A stretch of 9,680 nt of DNA from NCBI GenBank assembly GCA_903920835.1, contig CAIXNQ010000229.1, positions 1-9,680 of the forward strand, in the 5' to 3' direction. The notes under the pieces are model-generated. The model did no database searches. It worked only from the letters and a program-made list of their open reading frames with translations, and had not been told where the DNA came from. The stretch's first letter is position 1. Each line of letters opens with the position of its first letter. Source of the stretch: an uncultured Bacteroidota bacterium (GTDB taxonomy: Bacteria > Bacteroidota > Bacteroidia > Flavobacteriales > Flavobacteriaceae). Shown in pieces: positions 1-5,859 of this stretch. The position numbers were made by a program, and so were the translations under genes.

Positions 1-134
1 GTTTCATCAATATTTTCGAACAATTTTTTTAACCCTATTTTAAAACTAATGATGTCATCTTTGTCTGGCGCTTTAGTTTTTAAATCTTTTCTACTTTCTA
101 ATGCTTGTTCGAGCGTTTTTATTTTAAGTTTCAT
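1..134 (-). CDS. N-terminus of an unidentified protein, cut by the left edge; possibly type IIG restriction-methylase-like
   Basis: Read on the minus strand, an ATG at 134-132 opens a frame that stays open for 44 codons to the left edge. The peptide begins MKLKIKTLEQALESRK, then has KAPDKDDIISFKIGLKKLF followed by ENIDE. The layout is a short basic start, an 'ALE' helix, then 'D...FK..L..LFENIDE'. This resembles, from memory, the N-terminal domain in front of Eco57I-type (type IIG) restriction-methylases of Bacteroidota, which reads roughly 'ALNKA...FK.NL..LL..INE'. The resemblance is weak and no catalytic motif lies inside the window, so the family is an inference. Charge pattern and codon use look like a real coding start. 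No clear ribosome binding site precedes the ATG, which is normal for this phylum. The tandem array at 316-588 lies about 180 bp upstream. Confidence 0.55.
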   Translation of the reverse strand, partial: MKLKIKTLEQALESRKDLKTKAPDKDDIISFKIGLKKLFENIDE

Positions 135-251
135 TTCTAAATATGATTTTTCAAGGTAAAAGTAATTAATTTATTTGATTATAAAAATTGATAAAACTTG
201 ACCTCGTAGATTTACAATTCGTGCCCACTAAAAAAATTAAATACCCACCAT

Positions 252-259
252 CAAAAATA
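252..259 (-). promoter_or_regulatory. Possible Bacteroidota -7 box for the left-edge gene
   Basis: The minus strand reads TATTTTTG here, matching the Bacteroidota -7 consensus TAnnTTTG. It lies about 120 bp upstream of the ATG at 134. No TTG -33 element sits at the usual 19-20 nt spacing, and such octamers are frequent in AT-rich DNA. It would place the 21-bp array just upstream of this promoter. Confidence 0.18.
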
Positions 260-300
260 ACAAATACCACACAAAATCTCTTTCCTTGAAAAGGAACTGC

Positions 301-585
301 ATGCTTTTGTTTATGCTCAAAAATAAAATTAAGTTCTTAAAAAAGTCAACTGCAGTTCTAATAAAGTCAACTGTAATTATAAAAAAGTCAACTGTAGTTC
401 TGAAAAATTCAACTGCAGTTCTAAAAAAGTCATTTAAAGTTCTTAAAAATTCAACTATAGTTCTTAAAAATTCAACTATAGTTCTGAAAAAGTTAATTGT
501 AGTTCTAAAAAAGTCAACTGTAGTTCTAAAAAAGTCAACTAAAATTCTTAAAAAGTCATTTACAGTTATTAAAAAGTCAAATTGA
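301..585 (+). CDS. Doubtful ORF translating the 21-bp tandem array (heptad LKKSTVV)
   Basis: An open frame with ATG at 301 (or TTG at 286) runs to TGA at 583 and encodes 94 residues. AAGGA at 291-295 could serve as a ribosome binding site 5 nt before the ATG. From residue 13 on, the protein is a heptad repeat with consensus LKKSTVV, a direct translation of the 21-bp array. It has no acidic residue at all and no recognisable fold. The opposite strand is also open through the array, with heptad DFFRTTV, and the last DNA unit continues past the stop codon. Openness therefore follows from a unit length divisible by three and does not prove translation. It may be expressed, but a non-coding repeat explains the sequence equally well. 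Confidence 0.2.
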   Translation: MLLFMLKNKIKFLKKSTAVLIKSTVIIKKSTVVLKNSTAVLKKSFKVLKNSTIVLKNSTIVLKKLIVVLKKSTVVLKKSTKILKKSFTVIKKSN

Positions 586-588
586 GTT
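316..588. repeat. Tandem array of 13 units of 21 bp with palindromic core
   Basis: Thirteen consecutive units of exactly 21 bp fill 273 bp without an insertion or deletion. The consensus, read from the unit start, is CTAAAAAAGTCAACTGTAGT followed by T. Units start at 316 (degenerate), 337, 358, 379, 400, 421, 442, 463, 484, 505, 526, 547 and 568. The core AACTNNAGTT is a perfect palindrome at 348-357 and 411-420 (centre GC) and at 453-462 and 474-483 (centre AT). It is near-perfect, with centre GT, at 390-399 and 516-525. Units diverge at several positions, so the array is not freshly expanded, yet the spacing is fixed. There are no spacers, so it is not a CRISPR. The period of 21 bp is two DNA helical turns, which would put every core on the same face. 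Function unknown. Confidence 0.93.
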
Positions 589-633
589 CACATGGTTTGA
601 AGTATTAAAACTAAAAAGTGATACTCACATAAA

Positions 634-756
634 ATGATTATGCTTGGTCTCTATCAGGTTACTTTTTTCGTTATCAAAGTTTTGTTTATATTTTTCATTA
701 ACATCAAAAGTAGTATTTCAGTACTTATAGCCCCAAAACAGCATAAAAAAAATTAA
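634..756 (+). CDS. Possible 40-aa hydrophobic small protein
   Basis: ATG at 634 (second in-frame ATG at 640) opens a 40-codon frame ending in TAA at 754. The peptide starts MIMLGLYQVTFFVIK, continues with a nearly uninterrupted hydrophobic stretch to about residue 33 including VLFIFFINI, and ends in the basic tail KQHKKN. One membrane helix with a basic C-terminus is the shape of many small membrane peptides, including type I toxins. It is also what random T-rich DNA gives by chance. There is no ribosome binding site and no recognised family. A small inverted repeat (GTGA-TAC-TCAC, 618-628) lies just upstream. Confidence 0.18.
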   Translation: MIMLGLYQVTFFVIKVLFIFFINIKSSISVLIAPKQHKKN

Positions 757-899
757 AATTTAAACCTAATAAAGCAATACCAAATGAACGAAATCATCTG
801 ACCAACTGTAAAAAAGCTTTCAAAGTTGACGAAGCAGGATTTGCTGATATAGCAAAACAAAACAACCATCACCAAAATAAAAAGATACCCCGCAAAAGA

Positions 900-922
900 G
901 CCTTACCTTAAAAACGTAAGGC
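900..922. terminator. Terminator-like hairpin GCCTTAC/GTAAGGC
   Basis: GCCTTAC (900-906) pairs perfectly with GTAAGGC (916-922) across a 9-nt A-rich loop. ATTTTCATATTT follows on the plus strand and TCTTTTGC on the minus strand. The U-tracts are interrupted, so this is a modest candidate for an intrinsic terminator in either direction. No confident gene ends immediately before it, so its partner gene is unclear. Confidence 0.35.
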
Positions 923-1005
923 ATTTTCATATTTAGTTTTCACTATATCCGCAGTGTTGCGGATAGTGCAAATAAAAGTTTTTACTATACCACCAACGTT
1001 TTTAA
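908..1005. repeat. 10-bp inverted repeat enclosing a strong hairpin
   Basis: TTAAAAACGT (908-917) and ACGTTTTTAA (996-1005) are perfect reverse complements 78 bp apart. Between them sits the hairpin at 941-968. The left arm overlaps the 3' side of the hairpin at 900-922, so the two foldings would compete. The arrangement could be a structured RNA, a small non-autonomous element or coincidence. Confidence 0.4.
941..968. other. Strong hairpin (11-bp stem, GTGT loop)
   Basis: CACT (941-944) pairs with AGTG (965-968). After a 2-nt bulge, ATCCGCA (947-953) pairs with TGCGGAT (958-964), leaving the loop GTGT. This GC-richer stem stands out from an AT-rich background. The run GTTTTT begins about 10 nt downstream (978), which is too far for a classic terminator. 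It could be part of a non-coding RNA, a protein-binding palindrome or an intergenic repeat family. A genome-wide copy count would tell these apart. Confidence 0.5.
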
Positions 1006-1115
1006 CTTATAAATCTTTTTAACTTTATATATTGTTTAAATCATTTGTAAAAAAAATTGAAATAATTTAGTCTAAAGTAAAACCAGCGATGGCTAAAAAT
1101 TATTGTCAAAATAAC

Positions 1116-1123
1116 TATGTTTG
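1116..1123 (+). promoter_or_regulatory. Candidate -7 box upstream of the operon
   Basis: TATGTTTG fits the Bacteroidota -7 consensus TAnnTTTG and lies 77 bp before the ATG at 1201, the first gene of the cluster. No TTG occurs at the usual -33 distance, so the promoter is only partly supported. Confidence 0.25.
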
Positions 1124-1200
1124 TGGGGTTGTTAGCTACAATTTAATCTTCTGTTTGAAGAAGACAATTTAGAATAAAATAACTTCTATTTTTCAACTTG

Positions 1201-1971
1201 ATGTTTAAAAACAAAATCCTATTAGTTGGTTTAATTATCCTAGCAAAAACAAGTTGCCTATCGCAAACTAACAATCTTGTTGTGGGCAGAATTACGAGTA
1301 AAAACATGGCACTTCCGGCAATTCAGGTAATGAATCTAGTGACAGAAAAATCTACGGTTTCTGACTCATTGGGCAATTTTTCGATAGCTGCAAAAGAAGA
1401 CGAAATGATTGTTTTTATCTCTTCAAATTATGAATATAAAAGACTTTTTATAGAAAAAGAAAACACCAACGGCAAAATAAATTTGATAGAACTAGAACCC
1501 AAAGTCAATCAACTTAAAGAAGTTGTAGTCAATGCCAACCCAATGATTACGGCAGCTGATTTAGGTATTGTTCCTAAGAATCAAAAAACTTATTCCCCAG
1601 CCGAACGAAAACTAAAAGCTGCGGGCGAATTTAAACCCAATGTTTTGTTAGGTTTGGTCAGTGGAATTGCCATGCCTGTTGACCCAATTCTAAACGCTAT
1701 CTCAGGAAGAACAACACAATTAAAAAATGAATTGGCTGTTGAACGTAAAGAAATTTCTTTAGAGAAAATATCCAATCTATTCTCAAATGAATATTATGTC
1801 AAAAGCCTAAAAATAGAAGAAAACCAAATAAAATCTTTTCAATATTTCTTGCTCGACGACAAAGAATTTATGGCTACGTTAAAAACTAAAAACAAAAGCG
1901 TTCTTAAATTTATAATGACTAAATTAGCCGTAAACTTTAAAAAAGCATTGAGAGATGAAAAATCTAATTAA
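1201..1971 (+). CDS. Secreted carboxypeptidase-regulatory-like domain protein (paralogue 1)
   Basis: This 256-aa protein starts at ATG 1201; a TTG at 1198 would add one residue and is less likely. Residues 1-21 form a signal peptide (MFKNKILLVGLIILAK, then TSCLS) with likely cleavage before Gln22. Residues about 27-105 look like a carboxypeptidase-regulatory-like beta-sandwich: 'VVGRI..KN..LPAIQV.N' then 'DSLGNFSI'. They end in the linker LKEVVV (105-110), a pattern also seen before TonB-receptor plugs. No plug or barrel follows. The C-terminal 145 residues are basic, mostly helical, and of unknown function. The gene overlaps the next one by 17 nt, and the two proteins are similar over their length. 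Role unknown; an accessory protein in the cell envelope for the M1 peptidase encoded downstream is an inference from linkage. The Cys19 context (K-T-S-C) is a poor lipobox. Confidence 0.85.
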   Translation: MFKNKILLVGLIILAKTSCLSQTNNLVVGRITSKNMALPAIQVMNLVTEKSTVSDSLGNFSIAAKEDEMIVFISSNYEYKRLFIEKENTNGKINLIELEPKVNQLKEVVVNANPMITAADLGIVPKNQKTYSPAERKLKAAGEFKPNVLLGLVSGIAMPVDPILNAISGRTTQLKNELAVERKEISLEKISNLFSNEYYVKSLKIEENQIKSFQYFLLDDKEFMATLKTKNKSVLKFIMTKLAVNFKKALRDEKSN

Positions 1972-2710
1972 TACCATAGTTCTAATAATTGTCACAAGCT
2001 TTTCATTTGCCCAAACCACTGGCTACAAAACCATAGAAGGCAAAGTAGAAAACGACTCCATCAAAGTTGAAAATGTGATTGTTTTTAACTCCAATTCGCG
2101 AACAGGCGTTGTGGTTGATAACGACGGAAACTTTAGCATCAAAGCTACTAAAAAAGACACCTTAATATTTTCAAGTCTTAATTTCAGAACTCAAAAAATA
2201 GCCGTTACCGACGAAGTTTTGAGCGAGACTTTATTGTTAGTAAAGCTAAAAATATTTGCTAGGCAGTTGAAAGAAATTACAGTTTCTAAGAAAAATGTTA
2301 TCAAAGCACCAGTAAAAGAAAACACGCAAGCTATTGTTGATAAACCCTATTTTGATGACAACCAATCCTCGCCAAAGAACAGAAATGTATATGATGGAAC
2401 TATTGAAAACGGCACCGATTTTGTTCGATTGTTCAAAGATATTATGAAATTGCTTCGTAAGAAAAACAACAAACAAACCGATTTTTTCTCGAATGTAGAT
2501 TTTACAGAAGCCGTACTTCAAAAAGTGAAATACAGTTTCTATACCAAAACTTTACAACTCAAAGATGAAGAAATTAGATTGTTCTTAGTTTTTTGCGAAA
2601 ACGATCCAAAAGCAAAAACATTACTAAAATCGAAATATGAATTTGAACTAATGGATTATATGGTTGCCAAAAACAAAGAATTTCAAGAGTTAGTAAAAGC
2701 CAAAAAATGA
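1955..2710 (+). CDS. Secreted carboxypeptidase-regulatory-like domain protein (paralogue 2)
   Basis: This 251-aa protein has a signal peptide (MKNLINTIVLIIVTSFSFA) with cleavage before Gln20. Residues about 26-105 form a carboxypeptidase-regulatory-like domain with 'DNDGNFSI' at 55-62 and the 'QLKEITV' end motif at 104-110. The middle (115-180) is polar and probably flexible. The C-terminal part includes the helical segment 'FYTKTLQLKDEEIRLFLVF' followed by CEND (195-217), comparable to 'EYYVKSLKIEENQIKSFQYF' in the preceding protein. Both halves therefore match between the neighbours, which points to an old tandem duplication. The start lies 17 nt inside the upstream gene and the stop overlaps the next start by 4 nt (ATGA), so translation is probably coupled. 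No enzymatic motif is visible; a structural or adaptor role in the periplasm is an inference. Confidence 0.85.
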   Translation: MKNLINTIVLIIVTSFSFAQTTGYKTIEGKVENDSIKVENVIVFNSNSRTGVVVDNDGNFSIKATKKDTLIFSSLNFRTQKIAVTDEVLSETLLLVKLKIFARQLKEITVSKKNVIKAPVKENTQAIVDKPYFDDNQSSPKNRNVYDGTIENGTDFVRLFKDIMKLLRKKNNKQTDFFSNVDFTEAVLQKVKYSFYTKTLQLKDEEIRLFLVFCENDPKAKTLLKSKYEFELMDYMVAKNKEFQELVKAKK

Positions 2711-3207
2711 AGCAAAAAACAATAATTATTGCATCGTTGGTTTATTTTATATTGGTAGGATTTGGGATACATAAATTTTATGTTTCTATCTATCAGTTCA
2801 ATTTGGTACCAAATAAAAAACGAATCGAAATCACAGCCCGTATTTTTATTGACGATTTGAATCTTGCTCTAAAACGAAAATCAGGAAAAACAATCCATAT
2901 TGGCGAACCAAATGAAACACCAGAAGAAGTTGTTTTACTTAAAAATTATTTAACCCAGCACCTAAAAATAAAAACAAACGGTACAGCAACTCCTCTACTC
3001 TTTGTCACTAAAGAACTCGAAGGCAACATTGTTATTTGTTATCTCAAAGCCGAAAATATTTCTAAAATCAAGACACTAGAAATAGAAAACACCAATCTTC
3101 TGGAACTTAATTCAGAGCAACAAAACGTCATTCAAACCACAATTAACGGCAAAAAACAAAGCCTCCTTTTGACCAACGAAAACCCAAAAGGAAGAATTGA
3201 ATTATAG
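2707..3207 (+). CDS. DUF6702-like membrane-anchored or exported protein
   Basis: This 166-aa protein starts at an ATG overlapping the upstream stop (ATGA). Residues 5-20 are a hydrophobic signal peptide or anchor. The motif HKFYVSIYQ at 22-30 follows directly, then 'RIEITARIFIDDLNLAL' at 39-55. These two blocks are what I recall as the signature of DUF6702 proteins of Bacteroidota, which often sit beside M1 peptidase genes. The remainder alternates beta strands and short helices, suggesting a small beta-rich periplasmic domain. No catalytic residues are evident. A 54-nt A/T-rich gap separates it from the M1 peptidase gene. Family assignment is from memory of the motif; biochemical function is unknown. 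Confidence 0.8.
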   Translation: MKQKTIIIASLVYFILVGFGIHKFYVSIYQFNLVPNKKRIEITARIFIDDLNLALKRKSGKTIHIGEPNETPEEVVLLKNYLTQHLKIKTNGTATPLLFVTKELEGNIVICYLKAENISKIKTLEIENTNLLELNSEQQNVIQTTINGKKQSLLLTNENPKGRIEL

Positions 3208-3261
3208 ATAACGTATCATATATAAAAAATAAGTACTTTTAGCCCTTTAATTTTTACAAAC

Positions 3262-5514
3262 ATGAAGAAGATATTTCTCTCAATTATCCTAGTGATGGTT
3301 GTGTCTAATCACATTTTGGCACAAGAAGCAAAACAAACTCCTGCAACAAAAGAAAAGGGACATGAAGACAAAAACAAGTTCCGACAAATGTATGATTTAC
3401 TTGCTACACCAAATATGTATAGAACCGCTTCGGGTGCCCCTGGACCAGAATATTATCAGCAGCAAGCCGACTATAAAATGGATATTGAGCTCGATGATAA
3501 AAACACTCGTCTTTACGGTGTTGAAACCATTACCTATCAAAATAACGCCAAAGAATCTTTAGATTATTTATGGATGCAGTTAGATCAAAACATAGCTGCG
3601 CGAACATCAAAGACACCTTTAGTAGAAAACGAACATATAGATGAATCTATTAGTGCTGCTGGATTTTCTAGAAAATACTTAGAAGAAAAGTTTGATGGCG
3701 GTTTCAGAATTGATTATGTCAAAGATGCGAAAGGCAATCCAATTTCTTATACAGTTAATGAAACAATGATGCGAATTAATCTTGACAAGCCATTAAAACA
3801 TGGCGAAAAGATAGTTTTCTCAGTAAAATGGTGGTATAATATTAATAATTATATGCTCGATGGTGGACGAAGCGGTTATGAACATTTCAAAGATGGAAAC
3901 AATTTATATGTTTTGGCACAGTTCTATCCTCGAATGGCGGTTTATAATGATGTTGAAGGTTGGCAAAACATGCAGTTTTGGGGCAGTGGCGAATTTGCTT
4001 TAACCTTCGGAAATTATGAAGTAAACATTACTGTTCCTGCCGACCATGTGATGGAAGCCACAGGCGTATTGCAAAACAGAAACGAAGTGTTTACACCTGA
4101 ACAACTGAAAAGATATGAATTGGCAACCAAATCGTTTGACAAACCAGTGATAGTGGTAACTCAAGACGAAGCTAGCCAATCAGAAAAAGGCTTTTCAACT
4201 GCCAAAAAAACTTGGCGCTTCAAAGCAGAAAATGTCAGAGATTTCGGAATTTCGACCTCTAGAAAATTTATTTATGATGCAATGGCAGTTCAAATAAATG
4301 ACAAAACCACCATGGCAATCTCGCTCTATCCAAAAGAAGGCAATCCACTTTGGGAACAATATTCAACAAGAGCCGTTGCACACACATTAAAAAGTTATTC
4401 CAGCTACACCTTTGATTATCCCTATCCAAAAGCAGTTTCTATAAACGCACAAGACCAAGGCATGGAATATCCAATGATTTGTTGGAACTTTGGAAGACCC
4501 GATGACAAAGGAGTCTATACCGACCGAGTAAAATATGGAATGTTGGGCGTAATTATTCACGAAGTAGGTCATAATTTCTTCCCGATGATTGTCAATTCTG
4601 ACGAACGTCAATGGACTTGGATGGACGAAGGATTGAATACATTTATGGAATATCTAGCCGAAATTTCTTGGGAACCAACTTTCCCTGTTGATAGAGGTCC
4701 AGCACGAATGATTGTGCCCTACATGAGTGGCGATCAAAGCAGAATTGAACCCATTATGACCAATTCAGAAAGCATTAAACAATTCGGAAATAACGCTTAC
4801 GGAAAACCTGCAGCAGGATTAAATATACTTCGAGAAACCATTATGGGACATGAATTATTTGATTATGCTTTCAAAACGTATGCCAATCGCTGGAAGTTTA
4901 AACACCCAACCCCCGAAGATTTTTTCAGAACTATGGAAGATGCCTCGGCAGTTGATTTAGATTGGTTTTTTAGAGGTTGGTTTTATACAACAGATTACAA
5001 CGACATCGGAATTAAAGAAGTGAAACGGTATTTTGTGAGCGAAGAAGCTCCAAAAGGATTTAAAGACCCAACCCCCAACCGTCGCAATCGCTTGAAAGCA
5101 ACAGGGCCAAAAGTATATATGATAGCCGAAGGCAGCGAAGATTATAAACCTGAACTTAATAAAGCATTAGCAATTAAAGATGTGAAAACGCTTGATGATT
5201 TTGTTCAAACTACTTTTAATGCTGAGGAAAGAGCGAAATTAACTGCTCCTAAATATTTTTATCAAGTTACTTTCGATAAACCAGGAGGATTAGTTATGCC
5301 AATTATTGTAGAATTAACTTTTGAAGACGGCACAACAGAAAAACAAACTTTTCCGGCACAAATTTGGAGAATGAACGATGCCGAAGTGATTAGAACTTTT
5401 GCAACACAAAAAATAATTACCAAAATTGTTGTGGACCCAAAACTCGAAACTGCCGACATCGATTTGACCAACAATACTTGGCCAAAACAAGAAGTAAAAT
5501 CAAAATTCGACTAA
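3262..5514 (+). CDS. Secreted M1 family zinc metallopeptidase (aminopeptidase-like)
   Basis: This 750-aa protein has a signal peptide (MKKIFLSIILVMVVSNHILA) cleaved before Gln21. An N-terminal beta domain (about 45-290) precedes the catalytic domain. The zinc site HEVGH is at 433-437, and the third ligand Glu456 in 'MDEGLNTF' gives the exact HEXXH-X18-E spacing of family M1. The substrate-binding motif appears as GMEYP (400-404) in place of the classical GAMEN, a variant seen in bacterial M1 relatives. Tyr513 in 'NAYGKPAAG' is a candidate for the transition-state tyrosine. All key residues are present, so an active enzyme is expected, acting on the N-termini of peptides outside the cytoplasm. 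There is no T9SS sorting domain at the C-terminus, so a periplasmic location is more likely than surface release. Substrate unknown. Confidence 0.95.
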   Translation: MKKIFLSIILVMVVSNHILAQEAKQTPATKEKGHEDKNKFRQMYDLLATPNMYRTASGAPGPEYYQQQADYKMDIELDDKNTRLYGVETITYQNNAKESLDYLWMQLDQNIAARTSKTPLVENEHIDESISAAGFSRKYLEEKFDGGFRIDYVKDAKGNPISYTVNETMMRINLDKPLKHGEKIVFSVKWWYNINNYMLDGGRSGYEHFKDGNNLYVLAQFYPRMAVYNDVEGWQNMQFWGSGEFALTFGNYEVNITVPADHVMEATGVLQNRNEVFTPEQLKRYELATKSFDKPVIVVTQDEASQSEKGFSTAKKTWRFKAENVRDFGISTSRKFIYDAMAVQINDKTTMAISLYPKEGNPLWEQYSTRAVAHTLKSYSSYTFDYPYPKAVSINAQDQGMEYPMICWNFGRPDDKGVYTDRVKYGMLGVIIHEVGHNFFPMIVNSDERQWTWMDEGLNTFMEYLAEISWEPTFPVDRGPARMIVPYMSGDQSRIEPIMTNSESIKQFGNNAYGKPAAGLNILRETIMGHELFDYAFKTYANRWKFKHPTPEDFFRTMEDASAVDLDWFFRGWFYTTDYNDIGIKEVKRYFVSEEAPKGFKDPTPNRRNRLKATGPKVYMIAEGSEDYKPELNKALAIKDVKTLDDFVQTTFNAEERAKLTAPKYFYQVTFDKPGGLVMPIIVELTFEDGTTEKQTFPAQIWRMNDAEVIRTFATQKIITKIVVDPKLETADIDLTNNTWPKQEVKSKFD

Positions 5515-5547
5515 ATTATACATAATAAATTTTTAAAATAATTCAAC

Positions 5548-5859
5548 ATGTTTGGAATTGGAGGCGGAGAAATATTGTTCATTTTAATTGTAGTCTTAAT
5601 GCTTTTTGGGTCGGATAAGGTACCCGAAATTGCTAGAACTTTAGGCAAGCTAATGGCGCAATTAAAACACGCCACAAATGACATCAAAAGCGAAATTCAA
5701 AAAGAAGTTGAAGCCAACGGAATTGATACTTCAATAAAAGAAATCACCACAGAGATTAATTCTGCTAAGGAGAACTTTTCAATAAACACAACCAAATCGA
5801 TTACGGATATTAACAAAGAAATTGAGGAAGCCAGTGGTCCAATTAAAAGACAATTGTAA
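5548..5859 (+). CDS. tatA: Twin-arginine translocase subunit, TatA/TatE family
   Basis: This 103-aa protein has the typical Tat layout. A short N-terminus with Glu8 leads into one membrane helix (about 8-20), then the FG hinge (20-21), and an amphipathic helix with 'KVPEIARTLGKLMAQLK' (24-40). A charged tail rich in Glu, Lys and Ile follows. TatA/TatE subunits form the channel for export of folded proteins by the twin-arginine pathway. The tail, about 60 residues long, and Glu8 (common in TatB) leave open some TatB-like function; Bacteroidota usually lack a clear tatB. No tatC is in the window. It begins 33 nt after the peptidase stop with no terminator between, and its TAA shares one base with the ATG of the PAP2 gene. 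Confidence 0.93.
   Translation: MFGIGGGEILFILIVVLMLFGSDKVPEIARTLGKLMAQLKHATNDIKSEIQKEVEANGIDTSIKEITTEINSAKENFSINTTKSITDINKEIEEASGPIKRQL

Larger units (their letters stand above)
586..1200. other. Gene-poor 615-bp intergenic region with inverted repeats
   Basis: No convincing gene lies here on either strand. It holds the weak small ORF at 634-756, hairpins at 900-922 and 941-968, an outer inverted repeat at 908-917/996-1005, and a 13-bp imperfect direct repeat at 935-947 and 977-989 (AGTTTT[C/T]ACTATA). The stretch 1000-1080 is very AT-rich. A plus-strand stretch at 747-911 is free of stops but has no start and no recognisable homology. The region could hold the decayed remains of a mobile element or an expressed non-coding RNA. 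Confidence 0.7.

Noticed and set aside
316..588. CRISPR array
   Set aside because: Units are contiguous at 21 bp with no unique spacers between them, the units themselves vary, and no cas gene is visible.
747..911. Plus-strand stop-free stretch ending in ...RKRALP
   Set aside because: It has no start codon, follows a stop directly, is only about 54 codons long, and has no recognisable motif; it ends inside a hairpin.
822..924. Minus-strand 34-codon frame starting in the 900-922 hairpin
   Set aside because: Very short, with no ribosome binding site or familiar motif; its start codon overlaps the hairpin arm, so chance is the simpler explanation.
1198..1200. TTG as the start of paralogue 1
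   Set aside because: An ATG follows immediately and gives a normal signal peptide; the TTG adds one residue without support.
1201..1263. Lipoprotein signal at Cys19 of paralogue 1
   Set aside because: The residues before the Cys (K-T-S) do not make a lipobox; ordinary cleavage before Gln22 fits better.
1590..1775. Minus-strand frame inside paralogue 1
   Set aside because: Antisense shadow of a well-supported gene with a signal peptide and domain motifs. The same holds for the frame at 2246-2521.
3231..3238. AAGTACTT palindrome before the peptidase gene as an operator
   Set aside because: An 8-bp palindrome is common in AT-rich DNA and there is no second copy nearby. The adjacent TACTTTTA misses the -7 consensus and lacks a -33 element.
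3299..3562. Plus-strand alternative frame inside the M1 peptidase
   Set aside because: Frame-shifted shadow of the peptidase; composition is unlike a protein. Minus-strand frames at 4387-4611 and 5262-5474 were rejected for the same reason.
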